NCBI RefSeq assembly: GCF_028473605.1
Contig: NZ_CP097267.1
Location: forward strand, 4,208,501 to 4,272,500
Direction of reading: 5' to 3'
DNA: 64,000 nucleotides
From: Acidovorax sp. NCPPB 3576
GTDB taxonomy: Bacteria > Pseudomonadota > Gammaproteobacteria > Burkholderiales > Burkholderiaceae_C
In this document: in pieces, positions 26,191-34,378 of the stretch
Position numbering within the stretch: the first letter of the stretch is position 1
Layout of the letters: each line of letters begins with the position of its first letter
Position numbers and translations under genes: made by a program
The notes under the pieces: generated by a model
The model's database searches: none
Told to the model about the DNA's origin: nothing
What the model saw: only the letters and a program-made list of their open reading frames with translations

Positions 26191-27258
26191 TCAGACGGTG
26201 GCGACCGGTGTCACGGGCGAGGCGATGGCCCCGGGCAAATTCAACGGCGGCGCCGTCAGCAGGAATCGCGAGCGGTGGCGCGCGCGCAGCCACGCGGCCA
26301 GCGGCGTCAGGTGCCACAGCTCGCCCAGGTGCACGCCCAGCTTGAACAGGCAATGCTCGTGCAGCGGCAGCGCGGCGCAGCAGGCCGGGCCCGCCTTGGC
26401 GGGAAAGGCTTCCACGGCATAGTTGTCAGCGGCGATGGCGGCGAGCTGGCTGTCGGTGATCCACTGCAGCAGCTTCCCGTCGCGCCCGTCCAGCACGGCG
26501 CAGCTGTCCGCCAGCACGGCCGGATCGGGGTGCCGGCGCATGCCCAGCACCACGTCGGCAAAGCCCGTGTGCAGGCAGACGATGTCGCCCGGCTCCACCG
26601 CCACGCGGTCGGCCTCCAGCACGCGCATCAAGGTGTCGTAGCCGACCACCGTGCGGGCATCGCCCAGGTGCGCGCGCAGATCGATCATCACGCCGCGCCC
26701 CTGCACGCCCGTGCGGGCCATGCCCTCGATGCCCAGCGCATGCGCGGCCGAGGTGCTGGTGGCCGCGCCCGGCGCGGCGGGCACGCCGGCATCGCGCACA
26801 TCGCTCGGCCCCACCACATCGCGGCCGGCGGCGTAGCCGTTGTAGTACAGCGCTTCGGGCAGGCCGTCGCCGTTGGCGTCGAACATCGAGCCTGCATGTG
26901 CCAGGCCGTCCCACTGCGTCGAATACTGCAGGTGCAGGATGGCCAGGTCGTCCGACAGCACATCGGTGCGGCCCGGCTCCAGTTCGGCCAGCAGGCAATT
27001 GAAGTTGACCAGCCCCTTGCGCAACAGCGGCCGCAGCACGGGCGGCTGGCGGTTGGGGTTGAGGGCATTGCCGCCAGGGTAGTCCAGCGGCAGGCTCAGC
27101 GCGAAGGCCAGGCCTTCGTGCACTTCGGCCACGCCCTGGCGCACCTTCTCGGGCGTGAGCAGGTTCAGGCGGCCCAGCTGGTCATGGGGGCCGAAGTCGC
27201 CCCAGGTGGAGCCGGCGGGCCGGTGCTGCCAGCGGGGGTTGGTGGGCTGCGGGTCCAT
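26191..27258 (-). CDS. Cyclase-family protein (kynurenine-formamidase-like metal hydrolase)
   Basis: A 355-residue member of the PF04199 cyclase family. Visible landmarks are WGDFGPHDQLGRLNLLTPE, the QWDGLAHAG segment in which D and H would bind metal, GRGVMIDL, GDIVCLHTGF, and a C-terminal HE motif (LPLHEHCLFKLGVHLGE). Characterised relatives hydrolyse N-formylkynurenine, isatin or cyclic amides/lactones. In this cluster it may open a lactone or amide on the way to 3-oxoadipate; no specific substrate can be claimed. It starts 29 bp after pcaD. Confidence 0.82.
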   Translation of the reverse strand: MDPQPTNPRWQHRPAGSTWGDFGPHDQLGRLNLLTPEKVRQGVAEVHEGLAFALSLPLDYPGGNALNPNRQPPVLRPLLRKGLVNFNCLLAELEPGRTDVLSDDLAILHLQYSTQWDGLAHAGSMFDANGDGLPEALYYNGYAAGRDVVGPSDVRDAGVPAAPGAATSTSAAHALGIEGMARTGVQGRGVMIDLRAHLGDARTVVGYDTLMRVLEADRVAVEPGDIVCLHTGFADVVLGMRRHPDPAVLADSCAVLDGRDGKLLQWITDSQLAAIAADNYAVEAFPAKAGPACCAALPLHEHCLFKLGVHLGELWHLTPLAAWLRARHRSRFLLTAPPLNLPGAIASPVTPVATV

Positions 27259-27287
27259 GCGGTCTCTGTCTCTCTTCGTCCCGCGGC

Positions 27288-28082
27288 TCAGCGCGCCAGG
27301 GACGCGGCCAGTGCGGCGTCGAATTCGGCAGGCGCCTCCAGGTTGGACAGGTGCGAGGCCGGCACTTCGGCCAGCTGCGCACCCGCGATGACGGCCTGCA
27401 TGGCCTGCGCATCGACCACGGAGGTCACCGGGTCGGCATTGCCGGCGATCAGCAAGGTGGGCACGGAAATGGCACGGATGGCGCTGCGCAGGTCGGCCTG
27501 GGCCAGGGCTTCGCAGCAGGCGGCGTAGCCCTCGGGCGCAATGCCGGCGATCCAGCCCTGGGCGCGCTGCACCACGGCGGGCTGCGCGGCCACGAAGGCA
27601 TCGGTGAACCATCGGCCGGGCGACGATGCGGCCAGCTCGGCCATGGCGGCCGCGCCCCTCTCGCGCACCAGCGCGGCGCGCGATGTCCAGCCCTCGGCCG
27701 TGCCGATCTTCGCGGCGCTGTTGGCCACCACCAGATGGTTCAACCGTGTGGGCGCGTTCACGCCCAGCCACAGGCCGGTGAAGCCGCCCATCGAGATGCC
27801 GCAGAAGCTGGCGCGCTCGATGGCCAGCGCGTCGAGCAGCGCCAGCACATCGCCGCCCAGCTGGTCGAACGTGTAGGGGCCGGGCGACACCACGCTCGCG
27901 CCGTGGCCGCGCGTGTCGTAGCGCAGCACGCGGTGCGTCGTGGCGAAGCGCGCGGCTTGCGCGTCCCACATCTCCAGCGTGGTGCCCAGCGAGTTGGACA
28001 GCACCAGCACGGGCGCGCCCTCGGGGCCGTCGATGCGCACGCGGAACGCGCCGGCAGGGGTTTCGATGGTGGAGGTGGACAC
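27288..28082 (-). CDS. pcaD: 3-oxoadipate enol-lactonase
   Basis: A 264-residue alpha/beta hydrolase. The nucleophile elbow GISMGG puts Ser at residue 97. The oxyanion region LSNSLGTTLEMWD, the RYDTRGHGAS motif, the acid in AGNADPVT and the histidine in SHLSN are all where PcaD enzymes have them. It hydrolyses 3-oxoadipate enol-lactone to 3-oxoadipate in the cytosol. I assign a GTG start at 28082, which has an AAGGA ribosome-binding site; a longer in-frame frame reaches upstream but covers unconserved sequence. It lies directly between pcaF and the cyclase gene. Confidence 0.9.
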   Translation of the reverse strand: MSTSTIETPAGAFRVRIDGPEGAPVLVLSNSLGTTLEMWDAQAARFATTHRVLRYDTRGHGASVVSPGPYTFDQLGGDVLALLDALAIERASFCGISMGGFTGLWLGVNAPTRLNHLVVANSAAKIGTAEGWTSRAALVRERGAAAMAELAASSPGRWFTDAFVAAQPAVVQRAQGWIAGIAPEGYAACCEALAQADLRSAIRAISVPTLLIAGNADPVTSVVDAQAMQAVIAGAQLAEVPASHLSNLEAPAEFDAALAASLAR

Positions 28083-28110
28083 TGGCTTTCCTTGGATCTT
28101 GGCCACCGGG

Positions 28111-29313
28111 TCAGACGCGTTCGAGAACCACGGCAATGCCCTGCCCCACGCCGATACACATGGTGGCCAGCGCGTAGCGCCCGCCCGTGGCATGCAGGCG
28201 GTTCACCGCCGTGGTGGCCAGGCGCGCGCCGCTGGCGCCCAGCGGGTGGCCCAGCGCGATGGCGCCGCCCCAGGCGTTCACGCGCGCGTCGTCGTCCTGC
28301 AGGCCCAGTTGGCGCAGCACGGCGATGCCTTGCGCGGCGAAGGCTTCGTTGAGTTCGATCACATCGAGCTGATCGAGCGTGAGGCCCGTCAACTGCAGCA
28401 CCTTGTGCGTAGCCGGCGCGGGGCCGATGCCCATCACGCGCGGGGCCACGCCGGCCGTGGCCATGCCGACCACGCGGGCCTTCGGCGTGAGGCCGTGCCG
28501 GGCGGCGCTCGCCTCATCGGCCAGCAGCAGCGCGCAGGCGCCGTCGTTCACGCCGCTGGCATTGCCGGCCGTCACCGTGCCGCCTTCGCGCACGACGGGC
28601 TTGAGCTTGGCGAGCGCTTCCAGGCTGGTCTCGCGCGGGTGCTCGTCCTGGTCCACGGTGATTGCATCGCCCTTCTTCTGCGGCACCTGCACGGGCGTGA
28701 TCTCGCGCGCCAGATGGCCGGCCTGCTGCGCGGCCACGGCCTTGCGCTGGCTGGCGAGGGCCATGCGGTCCTGCGCCTCGCGCTCGATGCCGTAATCGGC
28801 GGCCACGTTCTCGGCCGTCTCGGGCATGGAATCCACACCGTACTGCGCCTTCATGAGCTTGTTGACGAAGCGCCAGCCGATGGTGGTGTCGTACACCGCA
28901 TTGGCGCGGCTGAAGGCGGTTTCGGCCTTCGGCATCACGAAGGGGGCGCGGCTCATGCTCTCCACGCCGCCGGCGATCATCAGGCCCGCTTCGCCGGACT
29001 TGATGGCACGCGCGGCCGTGCCCACGGCGTCCAGGCCCGAGCCGCACAGGCGGTTGATGGTGGCGCCGGGCACGTCGATCGGCAGGCCGGCCAGCAGCGC
29101 GGACATGCGGGCGACGTTGCGGTTGTCTTCGCCGGCCTGGTTGGCGCAGCCGTAGAGCACATCCGCCACGGCGGCCCAGTCCACGTTCGGGTTGCGCGCC
29201 ATCAGCGCCTTGAGGGGGATGGCACCCAGGTCGTCGGTGCGCACGCTGGACAAGGCACCGCCATAGCGGCCGAAGGGCGTGCGGATGGCGTCGCAGATGA
29301 AGGCTTGCGTCAT
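28111..29313 (-). CDS. pcaF: 3-oxoadipyl-CoA thiolase
   Basis: A 400-residue thiolase, the family's normal length. The nucleophilic Cys90 lies in NRLCGSGLDAVG, the GNASGVNDGACAL block is present, the active-site His lies in GHPLGASGAR, and the second Cys in MCIGVGQG. It cleaves 3-oxoadipyl-CoA to succinyl-CoA and acetyl-CoA, the last step of the pathway. The N-terminal AFICDAIRTPFGRYGGALSSVR is characteristic of PcaF rather than PhaA thiolases. It is flanked by pcaJ (53-bp gap) and pcaD (28-bp gap). Confidence 0.93.
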   Translation of the reverse strand: MTQAFICDAIRTPFGRYGGALSSVRTDDLGAIPLKALMARNPNVDWAAVADVLYGCANQAGEDNRNVARMSALLAGLPIDVPGATINRLCGSGLDAVGTAARAIKSGEAGLMIAGGVESMSRAPFVMPKAETAFSRANAVYDTTIGWRFVNKLMKAQYGVDSMPETAENVAADYGIEREAQDRMALASQRKAVAAQQAGHLAREITPVQVPQKKGDAITVDQDEHPRETSLEALAKLKPVVREGGTVTAGNASGVNDGACALLLADEASAARHGLTPKARVVGMATAGVAPRVMGIGPAPATHKVLQLTGLTLDQLDVIELNEAFAAQGIAVLRQLGLQDDDARVNAWGGAIALGHPLGASGARLATTAVNRLHATGGRYALATMCIGVGQGIAVVLERV

Positions 29314-29366
29314 GGTCTTTGTCTCCAGGGTGTTGTGTGTCGGGAAAGGCGCTGCGGCGGCCGGGG

Positions 29367-30053
29367 TCAGGCCTGCGCCGGCCGGATGGGCAGGCCCACG
29401 AGGCGTTCGAGTTCGGCATGGTCGAGGCCCGGCACGGCATCGATGAGCACCAGGCCCTCGGGCGTGCAGGCCAGCGTGGCCAGGTCGCTGTAGATGCGCT
29501 TGACGCAGCCGATGCCGGTCAGCGGGTAGGTGCACTGCGGCACGACCTTGGACTGGCCCTGCTTGGTGAGCAGGTCCATCATCACCCACGTCTGCTTGGC
29601 GCCGATGGCCAGGTCCATGGCGCCGCCCACGGCGGGAATGGCGCCGGGCTCGCCCGTGCTCCAGTTGGCCAGGTCGCCCGTGGCGCTGACCTGGAAGGCG
29701 CCCAGCACGCAGATGTCCAGGTGGCCGCCGCGCATCATGGCGAAGCTGTCGGCATGGTGGAAGTACGCACCGCCCGCCAGCAGCGTGACGGGCTGCTTGC
29801 CGGCGTTGATGAGGTCGTAGTCCTCGTCGCCCGCGGCCGGAGCCGGGCCCATGCCCAGGATGCCGTTCTCGCTTTGCAGGATGACTTCGCGGCCCGGCGG
29901 GATGTGGTTGGCCACCAGCGTGGGCTGGCCGATGCCCAGGTTGACGTAGGCGCCGTCGTGGATATCCTGCGCCACGCGGGCGGCCACTTCGTCTTTGCTT
30001 CTTTTTTGATAGCTGCTCACGCTAGTTCCTCTTGCGCTGGGGGCCAATTTCAT
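29367..30053 (-). CDS. pcaJ: 3-oxoadipate CoA-transferase subunit B
   Basis: A 228-residue beta subunit with the catalytic glutamate in SENGILGMGP (Glu62), AYVNLGIGQPTLVANHIP, and the terminal acidic-hydrophobic region. Together with PcaI it moves CoA from succinyl-CoA to 3-oxoadipate. The ATG at 30053 overlaps the pcaI stop as ATGA, which argues for coupled translation. However, the first ~20 codons lie within a copy of the dispersed repeat and look non-homologous; a GTG at 30020 with an AGAGGA ribosome-binding site would give a more typical N-terminus (SSYQKRSKDEVAARVAQDI). Confidence 0.9.
   Translation of the reverse strand: MKLAPSARGTSVSSYQKRSKDEVAARVAQDIHDGAYVNLGIGQPTLVANHIPPGREVILQSENGILGMGPAPAAGDEDYDLINAGKQPVTLLAGGAYFHHADSFAMMRGGHLDICVLGAFQVSATGDLANWSTGEPGAIPAVGGAMDLAIGAKQTWVMMDLLTKQGQSKVVPQCTYPLTGIGCVKRIYSDLATLACTPEGLVLIDAVPGLDHAELERLVGLPIRPAQA
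29994..30046 (-). repeat. Dispersed short repeat, copy 3 (minus orientation, within pcaJ)
   Basis: On the minus strand it reads CCCCCAGCGCAAGAGGAAC, tagcgtgag, CAGCTATCAAAAAAGAAGCAAA, the same order of blocks as the other copies. It occupies the 5' end of the pcaJ reading frame and is translated there. Confidence 0.65.
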
Positions 30054-30751
30054 GCCGACTTCTTGAAGCCACCGGCCTCGGTGGCCACGCGGTCGATCCG
30101 CACCACGTGGCTCACGTAGATGCCGGGCGTGACGACAGCCTCGGGGTCGAGCGCGCCCAGCTCCACCACCTCGTGCACCGTGGCCACGGTGCGCCGCGCG
30201 GCAGTGGCCATCACCGGGCCGAAGTTCCGGGCGGACATGCGGTAGGTCAGGTTGCCCCAGCGGTCGCCCCGCTCGGCCTTGATCAGCGCCACATCGCCCT
30301 GGATGGGGTACTCCAGCACGTACTGCCTGCCGCCGATCTCGCGCGTCTCCTTGCCCTTGGCCAGCTCCGTGCCGTAGCCCGTGGGACAGAAGAAGGCGCC
30401 GATGCCGGCCCCGGCCGCCCGCAGGCGCTCGGCCAGGTTGCCCTGGGGCACCAGTTCCAGTTCCAGCTGGCCGGAGCGGTACAGGCCGTCGAACACCTGG
30501 CTGTCCACCTGGCGGGGAAAGCTGCAGATGATCTTGCGCACCCGCCCGGCCTTGAGCAGCGCGGCCAGGCCCGTCTCGGCGTTGCCGGCGTTGTTGTTGA
30601 CCACGGTGAGGTCGCGCGCGCCCTGCTCGATCAGCCCGTCGATCAGTTCGCCGGGAATGCCGGCGGTGCCGAAGCCGCCGATCAGCACGGTGGCGCCATC
30701 CTGAATGCCCGACAGGGCCTGGGCCACGGAATCCGCAATCTTGTTGATCAT
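30050..30751 (-). CDS. pcaI: 3-oxoadipate CoA-transferase subunit A
   Basis: A 233-residue alpha subunit: IQDGATVLIGGFGTAGIPGELIDGL at the CoA-binding N-terminus, NNNAGN, the CSFPRQ strand, PTGYGTELAKGKE, and ALIKAERGDRWGNLTYR. It is the first gene of the catabolic operon, 108 bp from the divergent regulator, and its stop overlaps pcaJ. Expression is expected to follow the operator at 30805-30835. A ribosome-binding site (GGGGAAGGGGAA region on the coding strand's upstream side) is purine-rich but not canonical. Confidence 0.92.
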   Translation of the reverse strand: MINKIADSVAQALSGIQDGATVLIGGFGTAGIPGELIDGLIEQGARDLTVVNNNAGNAETGLAALLKAGRVRKIICSFPRQVDSQVFDGLYRSGQLELELVPQGNLAERLRAAGAGIGAFFCPTGYGTELAKGKETREIGGRQYVLEYPIQGDVALIKAERGDRWGNLTYRMSARNFGPVMATAARRTVATVHEVVELGALDPEAVVTPGIYVSHVVRIDRVATEAGGFKKSA

Positions 30752-30804
30752 GGGGAAGGGGAAGCCTAAAGGTGAGAATTCGGGTCCCGCCGGAGCGGCT
30801 GCGC

Positions 30805-30835
30805 ATTTGTTCGTATGTAGAACAAATGTTCGTAT
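30805..30835. promoter_or_regulatory. Candidate PcaR operator in the pcaI/pcaR divergent region
   Basis: A perfect 8-bp inverted repeat ATTTGTTC-N7-GAACAAAT occupies 30805-30827. The 9-mer TGTTCGTAT recurs in direct orientation at 30808-30816 and 30827-30835, a 19-bp period close to two helical turns. IclR-type regulators of 3-oxoadipate genes bind repeated or palindromic GTTCG-containing sites, so this is the expected binding site for the adjacent regulator. Confidence 0.7.
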
Positions 30836-30859
30836 AATGAATTTTAGGACCAAATGCTT

Positions 30860-31660
30860 ATGAGCGATACCCCCGCGGAGACTGGTGATAACCCTAGGCC
30901 GGGCGACAGCTATGTGCAGTCGTTCGCCCGCGGGCTGGAGGTGATCCGCTCGTTCAGCGCCACCGCGCCGCAGCAGACCTTGAGCGACGTGGCGGCCCGC
31001 ACGGGCCTCACGCGCGCCGGGGCGCGGCGCATCCTGCTCACCCTGCAGACGCTGGGGTACGTGGAGAGCGACGGGCGGCTGTTCCGGCTGACCCCGCGCA
31101 TCCTGGACCTGGGCTTTGCCTACCTCTCGTCCATGCCGATCTGGGATCTGGCCGAGCCGACGATGGAAGCGCTGGTGGACCAGGTGCACGAATCCTGCTC
31201 GGCCGCCGTACTGGATGGCAGCGACATCGTCTATGTGCTGCGCGTGCACACCCACAAGATCATGAGCACCAACCTGGGCGTGGGCTCGCGCCTGCCCGCC
31301 TTCTGGACGTCGATGGGCCGCGTGCTGCTCGCCGGCCAGCCCGATGCCGACGTGGTCGCCCTGCTGCCGAAGGTGCCGCGCCAGCGGCTCACGCCCCACA
31401 CCCTGCTGGACGACGACGCCCTGCTCGCCGCCGTGCGCCAGGCCCGCGCGCAGGGCTGGTGCCTGATCAACCAGGAACTGGAAGAGGGCCTGATCTCGGT
31501 CGCGGCGCCGCTGCGCAACCGGGCGGGGGAGACGGTGGCGGCGCTCAACATCAGCGGGCAGGCCAACCGGACCAGCGCCGAGATGATGCAGACCGAATTG
31601 CTGCCCGCCCTGCTCAAGGCCGCCGAAGCCATTTCGCGCACGCTGGGCACGCGCCGCTGA
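30860..31660 (+). CDS. pcaR: IclR-family regulator of the 3-oxoadipate cluster (PcaR-like)
   Basis: A 266-residue IclR-type regulator. An N-terminal winged helix-turn-helix covers about residues 17-75 (SFARGLEVIRSF, TLSDVAARTGLTRAGARRILLTL). An effector domain follows (STNLGVGSRLPAFWTSMGRVLLAG, GWCLINQELEEGLISVAAPLRN). This effector-domain pattern is that of PcaR/PcaU/PobR proteins, which respond to 3-oxoadipate or protocatechuate. It is transcribed divergently from pcaI. The ATG at 30860 is 10 nt from an AGGA box; an ATG two codons upstream (30854) is the alternative. Confidence 0.85.
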   Translation: MSDTPAETGDNPRPGDSYVQSFARGLEVIRSFSATAPQQTLSDVAARTGLTRAGARRILLTLQTLGYVESDGRLFRLTPRILDLGFAYLSSMPIWDLAEPTMEALVDQVHESCSAAVLDGSDIVYVLRVHTHKIMSTNLGVGSRLPAFWTSMGRVLLAGQPDADVVALLPKVPRQRLTPHTLLDDDALLAAVRQARAQGWCLINQELEEGLISVAAPLRNRAGETVAALNISGQANRTSAEMMQTELLPALLKAAEAISRTLGTRR

Positions 31661-31820
31661 CACGCGGACCGCTGTGGAATTTTTCCCACAGGCGGCCAGC
31701 GAAGCCGCCAAAAAAAAGGCAGCGCCCAGAGGCCCCGGCAATTAGTGGTTACGATTAATGACAAATAGGCAGCTTGCTGTTGCCATCCCTCCAATTGGTC
31801 ATTTCCAGGAAGTTCCTTCC

Positions 31821-33671
31821 ATGAAAAATCTCAAACTGGGCGTGCGCCTGGGCCTCGGCTTCGGCGTGGTGCTCCTGCTCATGGCAATCATCACCGGCAT
31901 GAGCCTGGTTCGCCTGGCAGAGCAGGACGACGGGTCTCAAAACGTCATCAACGACCTGTATCCCAAAGCCGCGGCCAGCCAGCAACTGGCCTACCTCACC
32001 ATGGACACGGCCCGCGCCGTGCGCAACCTCATCATCCTGCCCGATGAACAGGCCATGGCGCCCCACAAGGCGTCGCTGGACAGGAACGGCCCTGCGGGTA
32101 CGGCGATCATCGAAACGCTGGAAAAGCTGGCCGACACCGCGGAAGAGCGCGCCCTCATCCAGGACATCAAGACCCAGCGCGCAGCCTACGTCGCATTCAG
32201 CCAGGAGGTGGCCGCACTCGGCTTGCAAAACCAGAAAGACGAAGCGAGGCAGCTTCTGTTCGGCCCCCGATTTGCCTTGCAGGGCACCTATCTGGCCACG
32301 CTGAAGAAGATGGTGGACCTTCAAGAAAAGAACATGCAGGAAGGTGGCGCAAAAACCCACGCCGCGTACCTCAGTGCCCGCATGATCGTCTGGGCCGTGG
32401 CGCTCATCGCCGCGCTGCTCGGCGCGGTCTGCGCCTTCTTCATCACCCGTTCCGTCACGGCCCCCTTGCAGGACGCCGTGGACGCCGCCGACCGCGTGGC
32501 CGACGGCAACCTGAGCGTGCCGATCATTTCCCAATCAAGGGACGAAACCGGTGCCCTGCTGACCGCCCTGCAGCGCATGCAGACCAACCTGGTTCAGACC
32601 GTGGGCACCGTGCGCGGCAATGCCGAGAGCGTGGCCACCGCCAGCGCGGAGATCGCCCAGGGCAACAACGACCTGAGCCAGCGCACCGAGCAGCAGGCCT
32701 CGGCCCTGGAAGAGACCGCCGCGTCGATGGAAGAACTGGGCAGCACCGTGCGCCAGAACGCCGACAACGCGCGCCAGGCCAACCAGCTCGCGCAGGATGC
32801 AAGCGACGTCGCGGTGAAGGGCGGCGAGGTGGTGAACCAGGTGGTGGACACCATGAAGGGCATCAACGACAGCTCGCGCAAGATCTCGGACATCATCTCC
32901 GTGATCGACAGCATCGCCTTCCAGACCAACATCCTGGCGCTGAACGCCGCCGTCGAAGCCGCCCGCGCGGGCGAGCAAGGCCGGGGCTTCGCCGTGGTGG
33001 CCAGCGAGGTGCGCAGCCTGGCCGGGCGCTCGGCCGATGCGGCCAAGGAAATCAAGAACCTCATCAGCGCCAGCGTGGAGCGCGTGGAGCAAGGCACGGC
33101 CCTGGTGGACCAGGCCGGCGCCACCATGCAGGAGGTGGTGGCCTCCATCCGCCGGGTGACCGCCATCGTGGGCGAGATCAGCGCGGCCAGCCGCGAGCAA
33201 AGCGATGGCGTCGCGCAGGTCGGCGAAGCCGTGGTGCAGATGGACCAGGCCACCCAGCAGAACGCCGCGCTGGTCGAACAAAGCGCTGCCGCCGCCTCGG
33301 GCCTGCGGGTGCAGGCCGACCAGCTGGTTCAGGCCGTGGCCGTGTTCAAGCTGGCCCCCGGCAGCGACGTAGCCGCACCGCGCCCCGCGGTGATGGCATC
33401 GTCCGCCTCCGCCCCCCTGTCCACGCCGGCTCGCCAAACCGCCGCCCTTCCCCCACGGGCTGCCGCAGCGCCCCGGACAGCGGCCAAGCCCGCACCCACC
33501 CGCCTGTCGGCCCCCGCCGGCAAAGCGCCAGCAGACAAAGCCCCCGCGGCGCCCCGGGCACCAGCCCAGAAGCCGCGATCCATCCCTGCGCCTGTCACCG
33601 CCACGGCCTCCGCCACGGCGGCACCGGCAGCGGGCGGCAAGCACAACGCCGATGACTGGGAGACCTTCTGA
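31821..33671 (+). CDS. Methyl-accepting chemotaxis protein
   Basis: A 616-residue inner-membrane chemoreceptor. TM1 is at about residues 8-29, a four-helix-bundle periplasmic sensor at about 30-185, TM2 at about 188-208 and HAMP at about 209-262. The cytoplasmic signalling helices carry the nearly invariant hairpin ([35 protein letters not shown]). An Ala/Pro-rich flexible tail of about 90 residues ends in DDWETF, matching the (N/D)WETF pentapeptide that docks CheR and CheB. The 4HB sensor binds small molecules such as amino acids or organic acids; the ligand is not predictable. I place the start at 31821, right before TM1. Confidence 0.93.
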   Translation: MKNLKLGVRLGLGFGVVLLLMAIITGMSLVRLAEQDDGSQNVINDLYPKAAASQQLAYLTMDTARAVRNLIILPDEQAMAPHKASLDRNGPAGTAIIETLEKLADTAEERALIQDIKTQRAAYVAFSQEVAALGLQNQKDEARQLLFGPRFALQGTYLATLKKMVDLQEKNMQEGGAKTHAAYLSARMIVWAVALIAALLGAVCAFFITRSVTAPLQDAVDAADRVADGNLSVPIISQSRDETGALLTALQRMQTNLVQTVGTVRGNAESVATASAEIAQGNNDLSQRTEQQASALEETAASMEELGSTVRQNADNARQANQLAQDASDVAVKGGEVVNQVVDTMKGINDSSRKISDIISVIDSIAFQTNILALNAAVEAARAGEQGRGFAVVASEVRSLAGRSADAAKEIKNLISASVERVEQGTALVDQAGATMQEVVASIRRVTAIVGEISAASREQSDGVAQVGEAVVQMDQATQQNAALVEQSAAAASGLRVQADQLVQAVAVFKLAPGSDVAAPRPAVMASSASAPLSTPARQTAALPPRAAAAPRTAAKPAPTRLSAPAGKAPADKAPAAPRAPAQKPRSIPAPVTATASATAAPAAGGKHNADDWETF

Positions 33672-33793
33672 CGGTTTGGGGCGGGCTGCGCCGGCCGTGC
33701 GCGGCGCACCGGCGCTCCGCATGCTGGAAAGCACGCGTTCCGCCCGTGCAACCCCTGCTTAAAACCCGCTTTGCCCGTGCTACGCTGGCTGAC

Positions 33794-34228
33794 ATGTTCA
33801 ATCCGTCCCAAGCCGATGTGCGGCGTTTTTTCTGCGCCGTGTACGCCAAATCCCAGGCCGGCCAGCCCATGGAAGCCATCGAGACCCTCGCGAGCCTGTG
33901 GATCGCGGAGCACCCCGAGTACCACGCCGATCTGGTCGATGTGGATGCGGCCCTGGCCCGCAACTACGACGAGACACCGGACCGAACCAACCCCTTCCTG
34001 CATCTGTCCATGCACCTGTCGATCAGCGAGCAGTGCAGCATCGACCAGCCGCGGGGCATCCGCCAGGCCGTCGAACTGCTGGCCGCGCGCAAGGATTCGC
34101 TGCTCGATGCACACCACGCCGCCATGGAATGCCTGGGGCAGATGCTGTGGGAAAGCCAGCGCTCCGGCCGCCCGCCCGATGGCGATGCCTATGTCGCCTG
34201 CGTGCAGCGGCGCGCTACCCAGGATTGA
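33794..34228 (+). CDS. DUF1841 family protein
   Basis: A 144-residue soluble protein of the betaproteobacterial DUF1841 family (MFNPSQADVRRFFCAVYAK, LASLWIAEHPEYHADL, NPFLHLSMHLSISEQCSIDQPRGIRQ, LGQMLWESQRSGRPPDGDAYV). No function is established. The repeated His-x-x-x-His pattern (HLSMHLSI, DAHHAAMECLGQMLW) would permit metal binding, but that is speculation. I chose the ATG at 33794, where family similarity begins. Confidence 0.85.
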   Translation: MFNPSQADVRRFFCAVYAKSQAGQPMEAIETLASLWIAEHPEYHADLVDVDAALARNYDETPDRTNPFLHLSMHLSISEQCSIDQPRGIRQAVELLAARKDSLLDAHHAAMECLGQMLWESQRSGRPPDGDAYVACVQRRATQD

Positions 34229-34378
34229 GGGCTCCCCGCCCGCTGCACGCCATGTCCGCAAGCTCCACGGCTGACCGCAAGGCACCTGCGCCTGCCAGTA
34301 CGGCATGCGGGGCCGGGCCGCACACCGCCCGGCGCCCGCGGACCCGCGGCGCTTTACCACCCGGCCAAGGGGCCTGAC

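Noticed and set aside
34252..34377. 41-codon open frame ahead of the GGDEF-EAL gene
   Set aside because: No ribosome-binding site and biased Ala/Pro/Arg composition; nothing supports translation.
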